Shown here: positions 52,469-61,292 of the stretch, piece after piece
How the letters are laid out: every line of letters starts with the position of its first letter
How positions within the stretch are numbered: position 1 is the first letter of the stretch
Assembly: GCF_000473265.1 (NCBI RefSeq)
Contig: NZ_KI421511.1
Coordinates: forward strand, 4,735,219 to 4,799,218
DNA: 64,000 nt
Reading direction: 5' to 3'
Source: Amycolatopsis thermoflava N1165
GTDB lineage: Bacteria > Actinomycetota > Actinomycetes > Mycobacteriales > Pseudonocardiaceae
Program-made: the position numbers and the translations under genes
Notes under the pieces: generated by a model
Seen by the model: the letters and a program-made list of their open reading frames with translations, nothing else
Databases searched by the model: none
What the model was told of the DNA's origin: nothing

Positions 52469-53228
52469 GTGACGGATCGTGTCAAGCGCAGCGGCAAGCA
52501 CCCCTCGGCAGGCGAGCCTGCGACCGGCGACGCGCGCCGGGACCGGTGGCGCAAGCACCGGGTCGAGCGCCGGGCCGGGGTTCGTCGAGGCGGCGCTGAA
52601 GGCGCTGGACGAGCGCGGTCCGGACCTGGCGATGGACGACGTGGCGGTCGCCGCCGGGGTCACCAAACCGGTGCTGTACCGGCACTTCGCGGACAAGGCC
52701 GACCTGTACGACGCGCTCGGCCAGCGGGGCACCGAGCTGCTGTTCTCGCGGCTGGTCCCGGCGATCAACGCGGAACTGGCGCCGGTGCCGCGGATCCGCA
52801 TGGCACTGGACGCGTTCTTCACCGTCATCGAGGAGCACCCGAACCTGTACCGGCTGCTGGTGCGCGGCTCGTTCGCGGGCAAGCCGGCCGACGCCGACGT
52901 GGTGGCCGAGGACAAGGAACTGATCGCCACCGCGCTGACCGCCCTGCTCGGCGACTACATGCGGATGTTCAACATGGACTCCGGCGCGGCCGAGCCGTGG
53001 GCGTACGGGATCGTCGGGATGGTCCAGAACACCGGTGAGTGGTGGCTGGAGCGCCGGTCGATGAGCCGGGACAGCGTCGTGGAGTACCTGACGCAGATCA
53101 TCTGGGCCGCCATCGACGGGCTGGCCCGCCAGCACGGGGTCACGATCGACCCGAACAAGCCGCTGGAGGAGAACAAGATCGTCCAGCTCGGACGGGTGCG
53201 CCCGAAGGAGGAGACGGATGTCGGCTGA
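52469..53228 (+). CDS. TetR-family regulator with an apparent 1-base frameshift
   Basis: Read from GTG 52469 (ATG 52460 is also in frame) the N-terminus is MTDRVKRSGKHPSAGEPAT, ending RKHRVERRAG; the rest, from GFVEAALKALDERGPD (52579 on), lies in another frame. Removing one G from the run at 52577-52580 joins them as ERRAGFVEAALKALD and gives 252 residues with a normal TetR HTH (DDVAVAAGVTKPVLYRHFAD). Third-position G/C also switches frame there. As sequenced, the gene is broken or starts later. It should regulate the AurF/hydrolase pair and is followed, with an 11-base overlap, by the DUF4873 gene. Confidence 0.85.
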
Positions 53229-53535
53229 CGACGAAGACGGCTACACCGGTCCCGCGACGGTGGTGGTGGACGGCGCCGAGGTGCCGGTCGAGGTGGAGCT
53301 GAGGGGCCACTTCCAGCCGATCGACGGCTACTACCGCTGGTACGGCCGCATCGCGCCGAGCGCCCGGCTGGACGAGCTGTGCGGCGGCCGCAAGAAGAAG
53401 GGCGAGATCCGCACCCCGGACGGCTCGGCCACCGGCGAGCTGTCCGACCCCGACCCGTGGGGGCGGTACCGCATCCTGGGGACGAGCACGCCGCCGTTCA
53501 CGGTGCCGAAGACACTCGCCGAACTGGCGGACTGA
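53218..53535 (+). CDS. DUF4873-domain protein
   Basis: 105 residues from ATG 53218, overlapping the end of the tetR gene by 11 bases. It is beta-rich with the DUF4873 pattern: YTGPATVVVDGAEVPVEVEL, 'GHFQPIDGYYRWYGRIAP' and WGRYRILGTSTPPF. In other actinobacteria DUF4873 is found fused to or beside flavin monooxygenases; here it accompanies the AurF-like oxygenase locus. The function is unknown. A strong terminator follows immediately. Confidence 0.85.
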   Translation: MSADDEDGYTGPATVVVDGAEVPVEVELRGHFQPIDGYYRWYGRIAPSARLDELCGGRKKKGEIRTPDGSATGELSDPDPWGRYRILGTSTPPFTVPKTLAELAD

Positions 53536-53536
53536 A

Positions 53537-53566
53537 AAGGGCGCCCACCAGCCGGTGGGCGCCCTT
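53537..53566. terminator. Bidirectional terminator after the DUF4873 and DUF3107 genes
   Basis: A perfect 13-bp stem AAGGGCGCCCACC / GGTGGGCGCCCTT with loop AGCC, followed on the plus strand by CTTA and on the minus strand by TTCAGT. It serves the convergent pair. Confidence 0.88.
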
Positions 53567-53583
53567 CTTACATCCGAGAAGAC

Positions 53584-53814
53584 TTACGAGCCGACCGCGA
53601 ACCCGACCCGGCGCACGTCCGAGGGCGCGATCTCGACGTAGGCGATCCGGTCCGACGGGACCAGGAACTTGCGGCCCTTCTCGTCGGTGAGGCTGAACAG
53701 GCCGTCCTCGGTCTTCAGCGCGTCGGCGACCAGCTTCTCGACCTCCTCGGCGGACTGGCCACTGGACACCACCAGCTCACGCGGGGTGTCCTTGATGCCG
53801 ATCTTGACCTCCAC
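53584..53814 (-). CDS. DUF3107 small protein (Rv3208A/TB9.4-like)
   Basis: 76 residues from GTG 53814 with GGAGGT five bases upstream. It starts MEVKIGIKDTPRELVVSSGQ and ends 'DRIAYVEIAPSDVRRVGFAV', fitting DUF3107, a conserved small actinobacterial ATP-binding-annotated protein of unknown role. It sits between the TetR and MiaE-like genes, as in M. tuberculosis. Confidence 0.92.
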   Translation of the reverse strand: MEVKIGIKDTPRELVVSSGQSAEEVEKLVADALKTEDGLFSLTDEKGRKFLVPSDRIAYVEIAPSDVRRVGFAVGS

Positions 53815-53857
53815 CTGCTACCTCCGACTGGTTCTGCCACGTACTCCACCGCCCAGG

Positions 53858-54505
53858 CTAGCCCAGCCCGAGCACCTGCATCCGTTTGGTGTGCCCCTGC
53901 TGCAACCGGCGGAAGAGCCCGGCGATTCCCGACAGGTCGCCCGAGCCGGACACGATCAGCTCGGCCAGCGGGTCCCGCTCGGCCACCACGTACTGCGCCT
54001 GGGTGAGCGCCTCGCCGAGCAGCCGCCGCCCCCACAGCGCCAGCTTGTCGCGCGTCTTGGGGTCGGCCTCGATGCCCGCGGCGACCTCCCGCTCGGCGAA
54101 CGCCGAGTGCCCGGTGTCGGCGAGCACCGTGACCACCAGGTCCTTGGTCTCCGGGTCCAGCCAGCTGCCCACCTCGCGGTAGAGGTCCGCCGCCAGCCCG
54201 TCCCCGACGTAGGCCTTGACCAGCGATTCCAGCCACGACCTGGGCGCGGTGGACGCGTGCCAGGCGTCGAACCGGGCCACGAACGGCGCCATCGCGTCCT
54301 CGACACGCCTGCCGTGCTCGGCGAGGAACTTCGCCAGCATTTCGTAGTGCCCGATCTCGGCGGCCGCCATCGCCGACAGCGCGGCGCGCCCGGACAGGGT
54401 GGGCGCCTTCCGCGCGTCCTCCGCCATCCGGTCGAACGCGGACAATTCGCCGTAGGCGATGACCCCGAGCAGGTCGACGACGCCTTCGCTGATCTCTCGT
54501 GTCAC
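53858..54505 (-). CDS. Ferritin-like MiaE_2-type protein
   Basis: 215 residues from GTG 54505 ([20 protein letters not shown] follows). A four-helix bundle is predicted with candidate ligands Glu in [11 protein letters not shown], the pair [11 protein letters not shown] (Glu and His near 60) and [12 protein letters not shown] (near 130). This is the pattern of the MiaE-like tRNA hydroxylase group found as Rv3210c. Whether it hydroxylates tRNA in actinomycetes is unproven. It diverges from the DEAD-box helicase gene. Confidence 0.85.
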   Translation of the reverse strand: MTREISEGVVDLLGVIAYGELSAFDRMAEDARKAPTLSGRAALSAMAAAEIGHYEMLAKFLAEHGRRVEDAMAPFVARFDAWHASTAPRSWLESLVKAYVGDGLAADLYREVGSWLDPETKDLVVTVLADTGHSAFAEREVAAGIEADPKTRDKLALWGRRLLGEALTQAQYVVAERDPLAELIVSGSGDLSGIAGLFRRLQQGHTKRMQVLGLG

Positions 54506-54843
54506 GGCCGTGAGCGTACCGCCGTTACGAGGAGACGAATCTAACGTGGACACACCGGGCCGAAATGCCGAGGCCGGGGCCGTACCGGTTACAATTGGAC
54601 GGGAAAGCTACCGCATCCGCAGTAGCGCGTCCCACCCGAGGCACCCCCGCCTCGACTCGCCGGAGGACGAGCAGACCCCGGGCGCCACTGCGAGCGGCAG
54701 GTAATGCGCGTGCACGCCGTCCAGGCATTCCCGGTGGACCTTCCCGCCGGTTGAGTGCCGAATCTCGACCAGGCCGTGCGCGCTGGTAGAGAGAGGCGAT
54801 CACACTGACCGCGAACATTTCCGACAACAACGAGATCGACCCG
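54506..54843 (+). promoter_or_regulatory. Divergent promoter and long 5' leader of the DEAD-box helicase gene
   Basis: 338 bases without a gene. TACAAT (54590-54595) is the best -10 and would give a leader of roughly 200-240 bases. Within it CGAGGC/GCCTCG (54637-54642, 54649-54654) forms a small hairpin. GAGAGAGG at 54789-54796 has proper spacing to a CTG at 54805, while GTG 54844 has no Shine-Dalgarno. Long structured leaders are common for DEAD-box helicases that are cold-controlled or autoregulated. Confidence 0.45.
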
Positions 54844-56463
54844 GTGGCCCTCGAGCACAGCGAGACGGGCGTCCCGGACACCGACACCTCCCACCCGCTG
54901 CAGGCCGACCACGTCGAACCGGCCACCCCGACCTTCGCCGAGCTGGGCGTCCGCCCCGAGATCGTGCGCGCGCTCGCCGAGGCCGGCATCGAGCACACCT
55001 TCGCCATCCAGGCCCTCACGCTGCCGCTCGCGCTGGCCGGCGACGACCTGATCGGCCAGGCCCGCACCGGCATGGGCAAGACGCTGGGCTTCGGCGTCCC
55101 GCTGCTGCAGCGCGTGGTCTCCCCCGGCGACGGCACCCCGCAGGCCCTGGTGGTCGTCCCGACCCGTGAGCTCTGCCTGCAGGTCACCCGGGACCTCACC
55201 GACGCCGGCAAGCACCTGAACGTGCGCACCCTGGCGATCTACGGCGGCCGCCCCTACGAGCAGCAGATCAGCGCCCTGCGCAAGGGCGTCGACGTGGTCG
55301 TCGGCACCCCCGGCCGCCTGCTGGACCTGGCCGAGCAGAAGGCGCTGGTCCTCGGCAAGGTCCGCGCGCTGGTGCTGGACGAGGCCGACGAGATGCTCGA
55401 CCTGGGCTTCCTGCCCGACATCGAGCGCATCCTCGGCATGGTGCCCGACCAGCGGCAGACCATGCTGTTCTCGGCCACGATGCCGGACCCGATCATCAAG
55501 CTGGCCCGCACCTTCCTCAACCGCCCGACGCACGTGCGGGCCGAGGAGAACGACTCCAGCGCGGTGCACGAGCGCACCACGCAGTTCGCCTACCGGGCGC
55601 ACTCGCTCGACAAGCCCGAGCTGATCGCCCGCGTGCTGCAGGCCAAGGACCGCGGGCTGACGATGATCTTTACCCGCACCAAGCGCACCGCGCAGAAGGT
55701 GGCCGACGACCTCGCCGAGCGCGGGTTCGCCGCCGCGGCGGTGCACGGCGACCTCGGCCAGGGCGCTCGCGAGCAGGCGCTGCGCGCGTTCCGCTCCGGC
55801 AAGGTCGACGTGCTGGTCGCCACCGACGTGGCCGCCCGCGGCATCGACGTCACCGACGTGACGCACGTGATCAACTACCAGACACCCGAGGACGAGAGCA
55901 CGTACGTGCACCGCATCGGCCGCACCGGCCGCGCGGGCAAGACCGGTGTCGCGATCACGCTGGTCGACTGGGACGACATGCACCGCTGGCAGGCCATCAA
56001 CGACGCGCTCAAGCTCGACATGGCCGAGCCGGTCGAGACGTACTCGACGTCGAAGCACCTGTTCAGCGACCTGGACATCCCGGAGGACGCCACCGGGCGG
56101 CTGCCGCTGTCCAAGCGCACCCGCGCCGGCCTTGCCGCCGAGCCGGAGGAGCAGATGGGCGGCCGTCGCCGGAGCGGCGGCGCGACCACCCGCAACCGCC
56201 GCCGCACCCGCGGCGCCGCGAAGGCCGGCGAAGGCGAGCAGGCCGAGGCGACCGGCGAGCCGTCGGGTGAGGAGCGCCGTCCGCGCCGCCGCACCCGCGG
56301 TGGCAAGGCGCTCGGCGACACCTCGGGCCCGGCGGAGAAGGGCCCGACCGAGCGTGAAGGCGGCGAGGCCGCGGAGCGTCCCGCCCGTCGCCGCCGCCGT
56401 CGCCGTTCGGGCTCGGCCAGCGCGACGGCGAACACGTCTGATACACCGGGTTCGGCAGACTGA
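54844..56463 (+). CDS. DEAD-box RNA helicase (RhlE-like)
   Basis: 539 residues from GTG 54844; a CTG at 54805 in frame with a better Shine-Dalgarno would add TANISDNNEIDP. Helicase motifs are complete: Q motif PTFAELG...FAIQALTLP, Walker A ARTGMGKT (near 72-79), PTRELCLQV, VLDEADEML (near 177-185), SATMPD (near 208), ATDVAARGIDV and HRIGRTGRAGKTG (near 356-368). The last 120 residues are Arg/Gly/Glu-rich (RRRRRRRS), a flexible RNA-binding tail. It unwinds RNA, probably in ribosome assembly or decay at low temperature. It fits Rv3211. Confidence 0.95.
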   Translation: MALEHSETGVPDTDTSHPLQADHVEPATPTFAELGVRPEIVRALAEAGIEHTFAIQALTLPLALAGDDLIGQARTGMGKTLGFGVPLLQRVVSPGDGTPQALVVVPTRELCLQVTRDLTDAGKHLNVRTLAIYGGRPYEQQISALRKGVDVVVGTPGRLLDLAEQKALVLGKVRALVLDEADEMLDLGFLPDIERILGMVPDQRQTMLFSATMPDPIIKLARTFLNRPTHVRAEENDSSAVHERTTQFAYRAHSLDKPELIARVLQAKDRGLTMIFTRTKRTAQKVADDLAERGFAAAAVHGDLGQGAREQALRAFRSGKVDVLVATDVAARGIDVTDVTHVINYQTPEDESTYVHRIGRTGRAGKTGVAITLVDWDDMHRWQAINDALKLDMAEPVETYSTSKHLFSDLDIPEDATGRLPLSKRTRAGLAAEPEEQMGGRRRSGGATTRNRRRTRGAAKAGEGEQAEATGEPSGEERRPRRRTRGGKALGDTSGPAEKGPTEREGGEAAERPARRRRRRRSGSASATANTSDTPGSAD

Positions 56464-56510
56464 GGCCGACCGGCGCCGCGGGGGCGCCGGCGAACACCGG
56501 GAGCAGGAAC

Positions 56511-57866
56511 GTGAGCGAGCCCGAGGCGGGTGGACGGCACCGCCGTCCCGACGGCGGCGAAGTCGCCGGGCCGATCGGCGCGGAGGACGTGCTGGCCGGC
56601 GCTCCCGCCCCGGCGCCGGCTCCGGAACGCCCGCGACGCGAGCGGCCGTCCCCGTGGAACCGGCCTCGTGACCGGGTCGTCGCGGTCCTGATCGTCGTCC
56701 TGGTGGTCGTCACCGGTGTCGTGATCTGGGCGGGCAGCGCGAGCCGGGCGACGATCCAGGAGACGTCCGCGCCGGGCACTCCCCTGCCGCCCGCGCCGGC
56801 GACCGTGCCTGCGACGCTGCGCGAGCTGTGGCAGGCGCCCAGCGACTCGGCCCCGGTCCCGATCGCCGAGGGCACGGCCGTGGCCACCGCGAACGGCGGC
56901 GAGATCGCCGGGCGCGACCCGCTCACCGGCGAGGTGCGCTGGCGCTACGCCCGCGACCTGACGTTGTGCACCGCCGCCGAGGCCTGGGGCCGGGTGCTGG
57001 CCGTGTACCGCAAGGACGGCGTGAACGGCGAGTCCGGCTGCTCCGAGGTGATCGGGCTCGGCATCGACACGGGCCTGCGCAAGGCGCAGCGCACCGGCAG
57101 CGCGCCGCTGGGCACGCGGCTGGTGACCGACGGCAGCCAGGTCACCGCGACCGGGCCGGAGCTGCTCGTGACCTGGCGGGACGACCTCGTCGAGACCAAC
57201 GAGTACGGCAAGGTTCCCGCGCTGGTGAACCCGAACAAGCAGCCGCGAACGGGCTGCACGTACGGGTCGGTCGCGATGGCGTCGGGCCGGCTCGGCGTGA
57301 TCGAGCGCTGCCCCGGCGACCCTGGCGACCGGCTGACGGTGATGAAGTCCGTGCCCAAGGAGTCGGACGAACCGCAGGTGTCGTTCAGCACCATTGTGGC
57401 CGGGCACAACGCGAAGCTGGTCGCGATGTCCGGTGATCACACGGCGGTCGCGTTGCCGGACCAGAGGCTGCTGGTGCTGTACGACGCCGACGGCGAGCAG
57501 ACCGCGGCCTACCCGCTGGACCTGCCCGCGTCCGACCTGGCGCAGGACCCGGCCGGGCTGGCGCCGGTCACGTCGACGACGTCGGCGAACGTGTACTGGT
57601 TCACCGGTTCGAAGATGATGGCGCTGTCCCGGGACAACCTGACTCCACTGTGGACGCTGAACAGCGCGCTGGGTCCCGGGATCACCTTCGCGCACCAGCT
57701 GGTGGTGCCCATCCAGGGTGGACTGGCGGTGCTGAACGAGTCGGACGGGTCGACGATCCGCACGATCGCGGTGGACCGGCACGGTTACACCGGGCCGGTG
57801 CGTCTGGCCGCCCTGGGGCCGGTGCTGCTCGAACAGCGCGGGAACATGCTGGTCGCGTTGTCGTGA
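56511..57866 (+). CDS. Membrane-anchored beta-propeller protein (Rv3212-like)
   Basis: 451 residues from GTG 56511. A basic, Pro-rich cytoplasmic part (1-50), one membrane segment (about 58-78) and an extracytoplasmic PQQ/quinoprotein-like propeller with repeats such as GEIAGRDPLTGEVRWRYARD (near 125-144) and ALSRDNLTPLWTLNSALG (near 372-389). Three cysteines (LTLCTA, SGCSEV, RTGCTYG) may be oxidised outside. It directly follows the helicase (47 bases), as Rv3212 follows Rv3211, and is coupled to the next hydrolase gene by GTGA. Confidence 0.85.
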   Translation: MSEPEAGGRHRRPDGGEVAGPIGAEDVLAGAPAPAPAPERPRRERPSPWNRPRDRVVAVLIVVLVVVTGVVIWAGSASRATIQETSAPGTPLPPAPATVPATLRELWQAPSDSAPVPIAEGTAVATANGGEIAGRDPLTGEVRWRYARDLTLCTAAEAWGRVLAVYRKDGVNGESGCSEVIGLGIDTGLRKAQRTGSAPLGTRLVTDGSQVTATGPELLVTWRDDLVETNEYGKVPALVNPNKQPRTGCTYGSVAMASGRLGVIERCPGDPGDRLTVMKSVPKESDEPQVSFSTIVAGHNAKLVAMSGDHTAVALPDQRLLVLYDADGEQTAAYPLDLPASDLAQDPAGLAPVTSTTSANVYWFTGSKMMALSRDNLTPLWTLNSALGPGITFAHQLVVPIQGGLAVLNESDGSTIRTIAVDRHGYTGPVRLAALGPVLLEQRGNMLVALS

Positions 57867-58693
57867 CGGCCCAGCTGACGCCGCACGGGGCGGAGAAGGT
57901 GCGCCTGCGGGGCCTGGCCGCGCTGCGCACGACCGCCCCGGCGAAAGCCACCGCCGTACTGGTGCCCGGGTACACCGGGTCCAAAGAGGACTTCGCGCCG
58001 TTGCTGGATGGCTTGGCGGAGGGCGGTTTCCGCGCGGTCGCGATCGACCTGCCGGGCCAGTTCGAGTCGCCGGGCCCGCCGGACGAGGAGGCTTACCTGC
58101 CGTCCGCGCTGGGTGCCGTGGTGGCGGGGCTGATCTCGGACATCGACGGGCCGGTGGTGCTACTGGGCCATTCGTTCGGCGGTTTGGTGGCGCGGGCGGC
58201 GGTGCTGGCGGGCGCGCCGGTCGCGGGGTTGACGTTGCTGGACAGCGGACCGGGCGAGTTGCCGGCGGGCGCCCGGCGGCAGGCGTTGGGCGCGGGTGAG
58301 CCGGTGTTGCGGCAGGCCGGGCTGGACGAGGTGTACCAGGTGCGGGAGCAGGTGAGCGCGCGGTCGCCGCTGTGGGCCACGGTGCCCGCGGACCTGAAGG
58401 ACTTCCTGCGACTGCGTTTCCTGGCCTCGAGCCCGGCCGGGTTGCTCGGAATGGCGCGGGGCTTGCGCACCGAACCGGACCGGGTGGACGAACTGGCCGC
58501 GTCGGGCGTGCCGACCCTGGTGGTGGCGGGCGAACTCGACGATGCGTGGAGCGTGCCGTGCCAGCGCGAGATGGCGGCCCGGCTGGGCGCTCCGTTCGAG
58601 GTCATCCCGGGCGCCGCGCACTCACCGAACACCGAAAACCCCGCTGCTTTGCTGCGGGTGCTGTTGGCCGCGTGGCGGGAGTGGCTGGCCTAG
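57863..58693 (+). CDS. Alpha/beta hydrolase
   Basis: 276 residues from GTG 57863, overlapping the stop of the propeller gene (GTGA). Pattern: AVLVPGYTGSKEDFAPLLDG (near 31-50), elbow LLGHSFGG (near 97-104), Asp in VVAGELDDAWSV (near 231) and His in IPGAAHSPNTE (near 256). It lacks a signal peptide. Its last 72 bases overlap the end of the convergent M48 peptidase gene, so the two C-termini share DNA. Confidence 0.9.
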   Translation: MTAQLTPHGAEKVRLRGLAALRTTAPAKATAVLVPGYTGSKEDFAPLLDGLAEGGFRAVAIDLPGQFESPGPPDEEAYLPSALGAVVAGLISDIDGPVVLLGHSFGGLVARAAVLAGAPVAGLTLLDSGPGELPAGARRQALGAGEPVLRQAGLDEVYQVREQVSARSPLWATVPADLKDFLRLRFLASSPAGLLGMARGLRTEPDRVDELAASGVPTLVVAGELDDAWSVPCQREMAARLGAPFEVIPGAAHSPNTENPAALLRVLLAAWREWLA

Positions 58694-60586
58694 TCCCACC
58701 GTCGCGAGTGGCGGCAGCGGGCAGTGCACCATGGCGCACACCGTCCGGAGGAGCTCGCTTTCGGCGACGCCCAGCACCCCGTCGTTCGTGATCACGGTGG
58801 TGAGCCCGTCCACCAGCAGCGCCTTGTCCGGACCGGGCAGGCCGTCGAGCACGGGCCATGCTGCGTCCAACGCCTGCCAGGCCTGACCCGGCGGCTGGAA
58901 GGGGATCGGCGCGCCGGGCAACACCCGTGCCAGACCTGCTCGGAACGCGGCCGCGGCCGCCGCCGGGTCGCGGTGTCCCACCGCGGCCACCACGGCGAAC
59001 AGCGCGGCTACCGAGGGCGCGGCCTGCCGCAGCGACGTCCGCCTGACCGGCCACGGCGGCCGGTGGTGCGCCGCCTCGGACAGGTCGCGGACGAGCAGAG
59101 CGGACAGGCAGTACTCGAAGACGTCCACCTTCCCGTCGATGCGGACGAGTTCGTGCAGCACGGCGGCAACGGCCTGGAGCTCCTGCTGCGGCCGCTGGCG
59201 CAGCGCGGGGAAGGCCAGTTCCGTGAGCGGCAGGCGCGCAGCGGGGTCGAGCCCCCGGAGGGCGTCACCCTCGCGCCAGGCCGCGTCGGCGAGCGGCCTG
59301 CCCAGCCGGGCCGTGAGCAGCTGGTGCTGCCCGGTCCGGATCTGCGGGTGCCCCGACAGCAGCAACCCGAGGATCACGGGCACAACGGAGTCGGCTCGCC
59401 GAGCCCGCGCCTGCACGTCCTCTGGGATGCAGCGGAGCAGGCCACCGGCATGACCGAAGGAACCAGCCGCCGGATTGCCGATGGACGCGACGACCGCGTC
59501 CGCTGGTGCGCGGACCGGGCCGGGCGCTGGTGCCGCGGCCGTGGCGAGGCCCAGCGCGCGGTCTTCGTCCATCCCGGACGGCGGTGCCGCCGCCCACCGC
59601 GAGCTCAGCTGGTCCAGCTCCCGCGGATCGAAGGCAGGATCGAGCAGCTGGATGCGCCGCACCAGTGGCGGGTGGGTGGCGAACAGGGACGAGAACTTGC
59701 GGCTCTCCCAGAAAAGCATGTGGCTCACGTCCTCGGCCTTCGCGGTGTGCAGCCGCGAGCCTGCGGGCAGGCCGGCGATCTTCTTCAGCGCGCCCGCGAG
59801 CCCCTCGGTCTGCCGGGTGAACTGTACGGCCGATGCGTCGGCGAGGAATTCCCGTTGCCGGGACACGCCCGCCTTGATGAGCCTGCCGATGACAACGCCG
59901 ACGTATCCGGCGATGACCGCGACCAGGGCTGGGAGGACCAGCGGGCCCAGGCTGCCGGCTTGGCGCCTGCCGCCTCCCCTGGGCAGCAGGATCCTGCCGA
60001 GGAGCGCAAGCCCGAGGATTCCGGTGAGCACACCCATCAGCCGGATGTTCAGGCGCATGTCGCCGTTGACGACGTGGCTGAACTCGTGGGCGATGACGCC
60101 CTGCAGTTCGTCGCGGCTGAGCCGGTCGAGAGCACCCTGGGTGACCGCGATGGCAGCGTCCCCCGGTGTCCAGCCTGCGGCGAAGGCGTTGATGCCCGGC
60201 TCGTTCGGCAGCACGTACAGCTGCGGAACCGGCATGCCGGAGGCGATCGCGATCTCCTCGACCACGTTGCGCAACCGGCGCAGGTTCGGGTCAGGGGTGT
60301 CCGGCGAGACCGGCACCCCGCCGAGGCTCGTGGCCACCTTCCCGCCGCCGCCCCGGCGCAGCAGCAGGGTCCGGATCCACGAGGTGAGACCGATGACGAG
60401 CACGGTCAGCACCCCGGCGACGACCAGGATCCGCACGGCGGAGCCGGCCTGCCGCTCCCACAGCCGGAAACCGGCCCAGACCGCGAAGTCGACGAGCGCG
60501 ACGATCACCACGACGGCGAGTGCGAACAGCCACACCAGCCGCGCCGAGGCCCGGCGCACTTCCAGTTGTCGTTCGAAGAAGTTCAT
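58622..60586 (-). CDS. M48-family membrane metallopeptidase (HtpX-like) with long C-terminal extension
   Basis: 654 residues, more than twice the length of HtpX. Two membrane segments (about 17-40 and 50-70), the zinc motif IAHEFSHVVNGD (near 164-175), two more hydrophobic segments (near 183-200 and 218-238) and the third ligand in REFLADASAVQFTR (near 247). From about 330 on a helical, Ala-rich region of unknown function continues to the end. It degrades damaged membrane proteins if it acts as HtpX does. It starts 5 bases after the lemA stop, a common pairing. Confidence 0.92.
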   Translation of the reverse strand: MNFFERQLEVRRASARLVWLFALAVVVIVALVDFAVWAGFRLWERQAGSAVRILVVAGVLTVLVIGLTSWIRTLLLRRGGGGKVATSLGGVPVSPDTPDPNLRRLRNVVEEIAIASGMPVPQLYVLPNEPGINAFAAGWTPGDAAIAVTQGALDRLSRDELQGVIAHEFSHVVNGDMRLNIRLMGVLTGILGLALLGRILLPRGGGRRQAGSLGPLVLPALVAVIAGYVGVVIGRLIKAGVSRQREFLADASAVQFTRQTEGLAGALKKIAGLPAGSRLHTAKAEDVSHMLFWESRKFSSLFATHPPLVRRIQLLDPAFDPRELDQLSSRWAAAPPSGMDEDRALGLATAAAPAPGPVRAPADAVVASIGNPAAGSFGHAGGLLRCIPEDVQARARRADSVVPVILGLLLSGHPQIRTGQHQLLTARLGRPLADAAWREGDALRGLDPAARLPLTELAFPALRQRPQQELQAVAAVLHELVRIDGKVDVFEYCLSALLVRDLSEAAHHRPPWPVRRTSLRQAAPSVAALFAVVAAVGHRDPAAAAAAFRAGLARVLPGAPIPFQPPGQAWQALDAAWPVLDGLPGPDKALLVDGLTTVITNDGVLGVAESELLRTVCAMVHCPLPPLATVGLGQPLPPRGQQHPQQSSGVFGVR

Positions 60587-60591
60587 CGGTG

Positions 60592-61182
60592 TCAGAAGGA
60601 GATCCGCGGAACCTCGCGCTGTTCGGGCGAGTCGATCTCCAGGAGCGCGGCCGGGGTGAACCCGAACGCCCCCGCGATCACGTTGCCGGGAAACACTTCG
60701 CGCTTGGTGTTGTAGGCCATGACCGAGTCGTTGTAGCCCTGGCGCGCGAAGGCCACGCGGTTCTCGGTGGAGGTCAGTTCCTCGGACAGCTGCATCATGT
60801 TCTGGTTGGCCTTGAGGTCCGGGTAGGACTCGGACAGCGCGAGGAGCCGGCCCAGCGTCTGCGTCAGCACCTGCTCGGCGCCCGCGAGCTGGTTCATGGC
60901 AGCGGGGTCGCCCGGGTTGCCGCGCGCAACCTGCTGCGCGTTGACCGCGCCGCCGCGGGCCGCGATCACGGCCTCGAGCGTCTGCCGCTCGTGCCGGAGG
61001 TAACCCTTCGCTGTTTCGACCAGGTTCGGGATCAGGTCGTGCCGGCGGGTCAGCTGTACGTCGATCTGCGCGAAGGCGTTCTGGTACGCGTTACGCCGCT
61101 TGACCAGCCCGTTGTAGACCCCGATCGTCCCGATGGCGAGCGCCAGCAGCACGACGACCAAGATCACGATCGCCACGATCAC
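60592..61182 (-). CDS. lemA: LemA-family protein
   Basis: 196 residues from GTG 61182. One N-terminal membrane segment (about 3-24) and then the LemA coiled-coil pattern: YNGLVKRRNAYQNAFAQIDV, LTRRHDLIPNLVETAKGYL and AMNQLAGAEQVLTQTLGRLL, ending with FGFTPAALLEID. LemA proteins are often beside M48 peptidases, as here, and may regulate them; the function is not settled. Confidence 0.95.
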   Translation of the reverse strand: MIVAIVILVVVLLALAIGTIGVYNGLVKRRNAYQNAFAQIDVQLTRRHDLIPNLVETAKGYLRHERQTLEAVIAARGGAVNAQQVARGNPGDPAAMNQLAGAEQVLTQTLGRLLALSESYPDLKANQNMMQLSEELTSTENRVAFARQGYNDSVMAYNTKREVFPGNVIAGAFGFTPAALLEIDSPEQREVPRISF

Positions 61183-61292
61183 CCCAGTACCCCTTTACGT
61201 TGAACGCTGTTTCGCCGAACGATAAGGGTCCTGGGCCGGCCGTGGAGCGAGTTCGCGAAGATCGGGGAGAATGCACCCTTGAGGGTGAGCGG

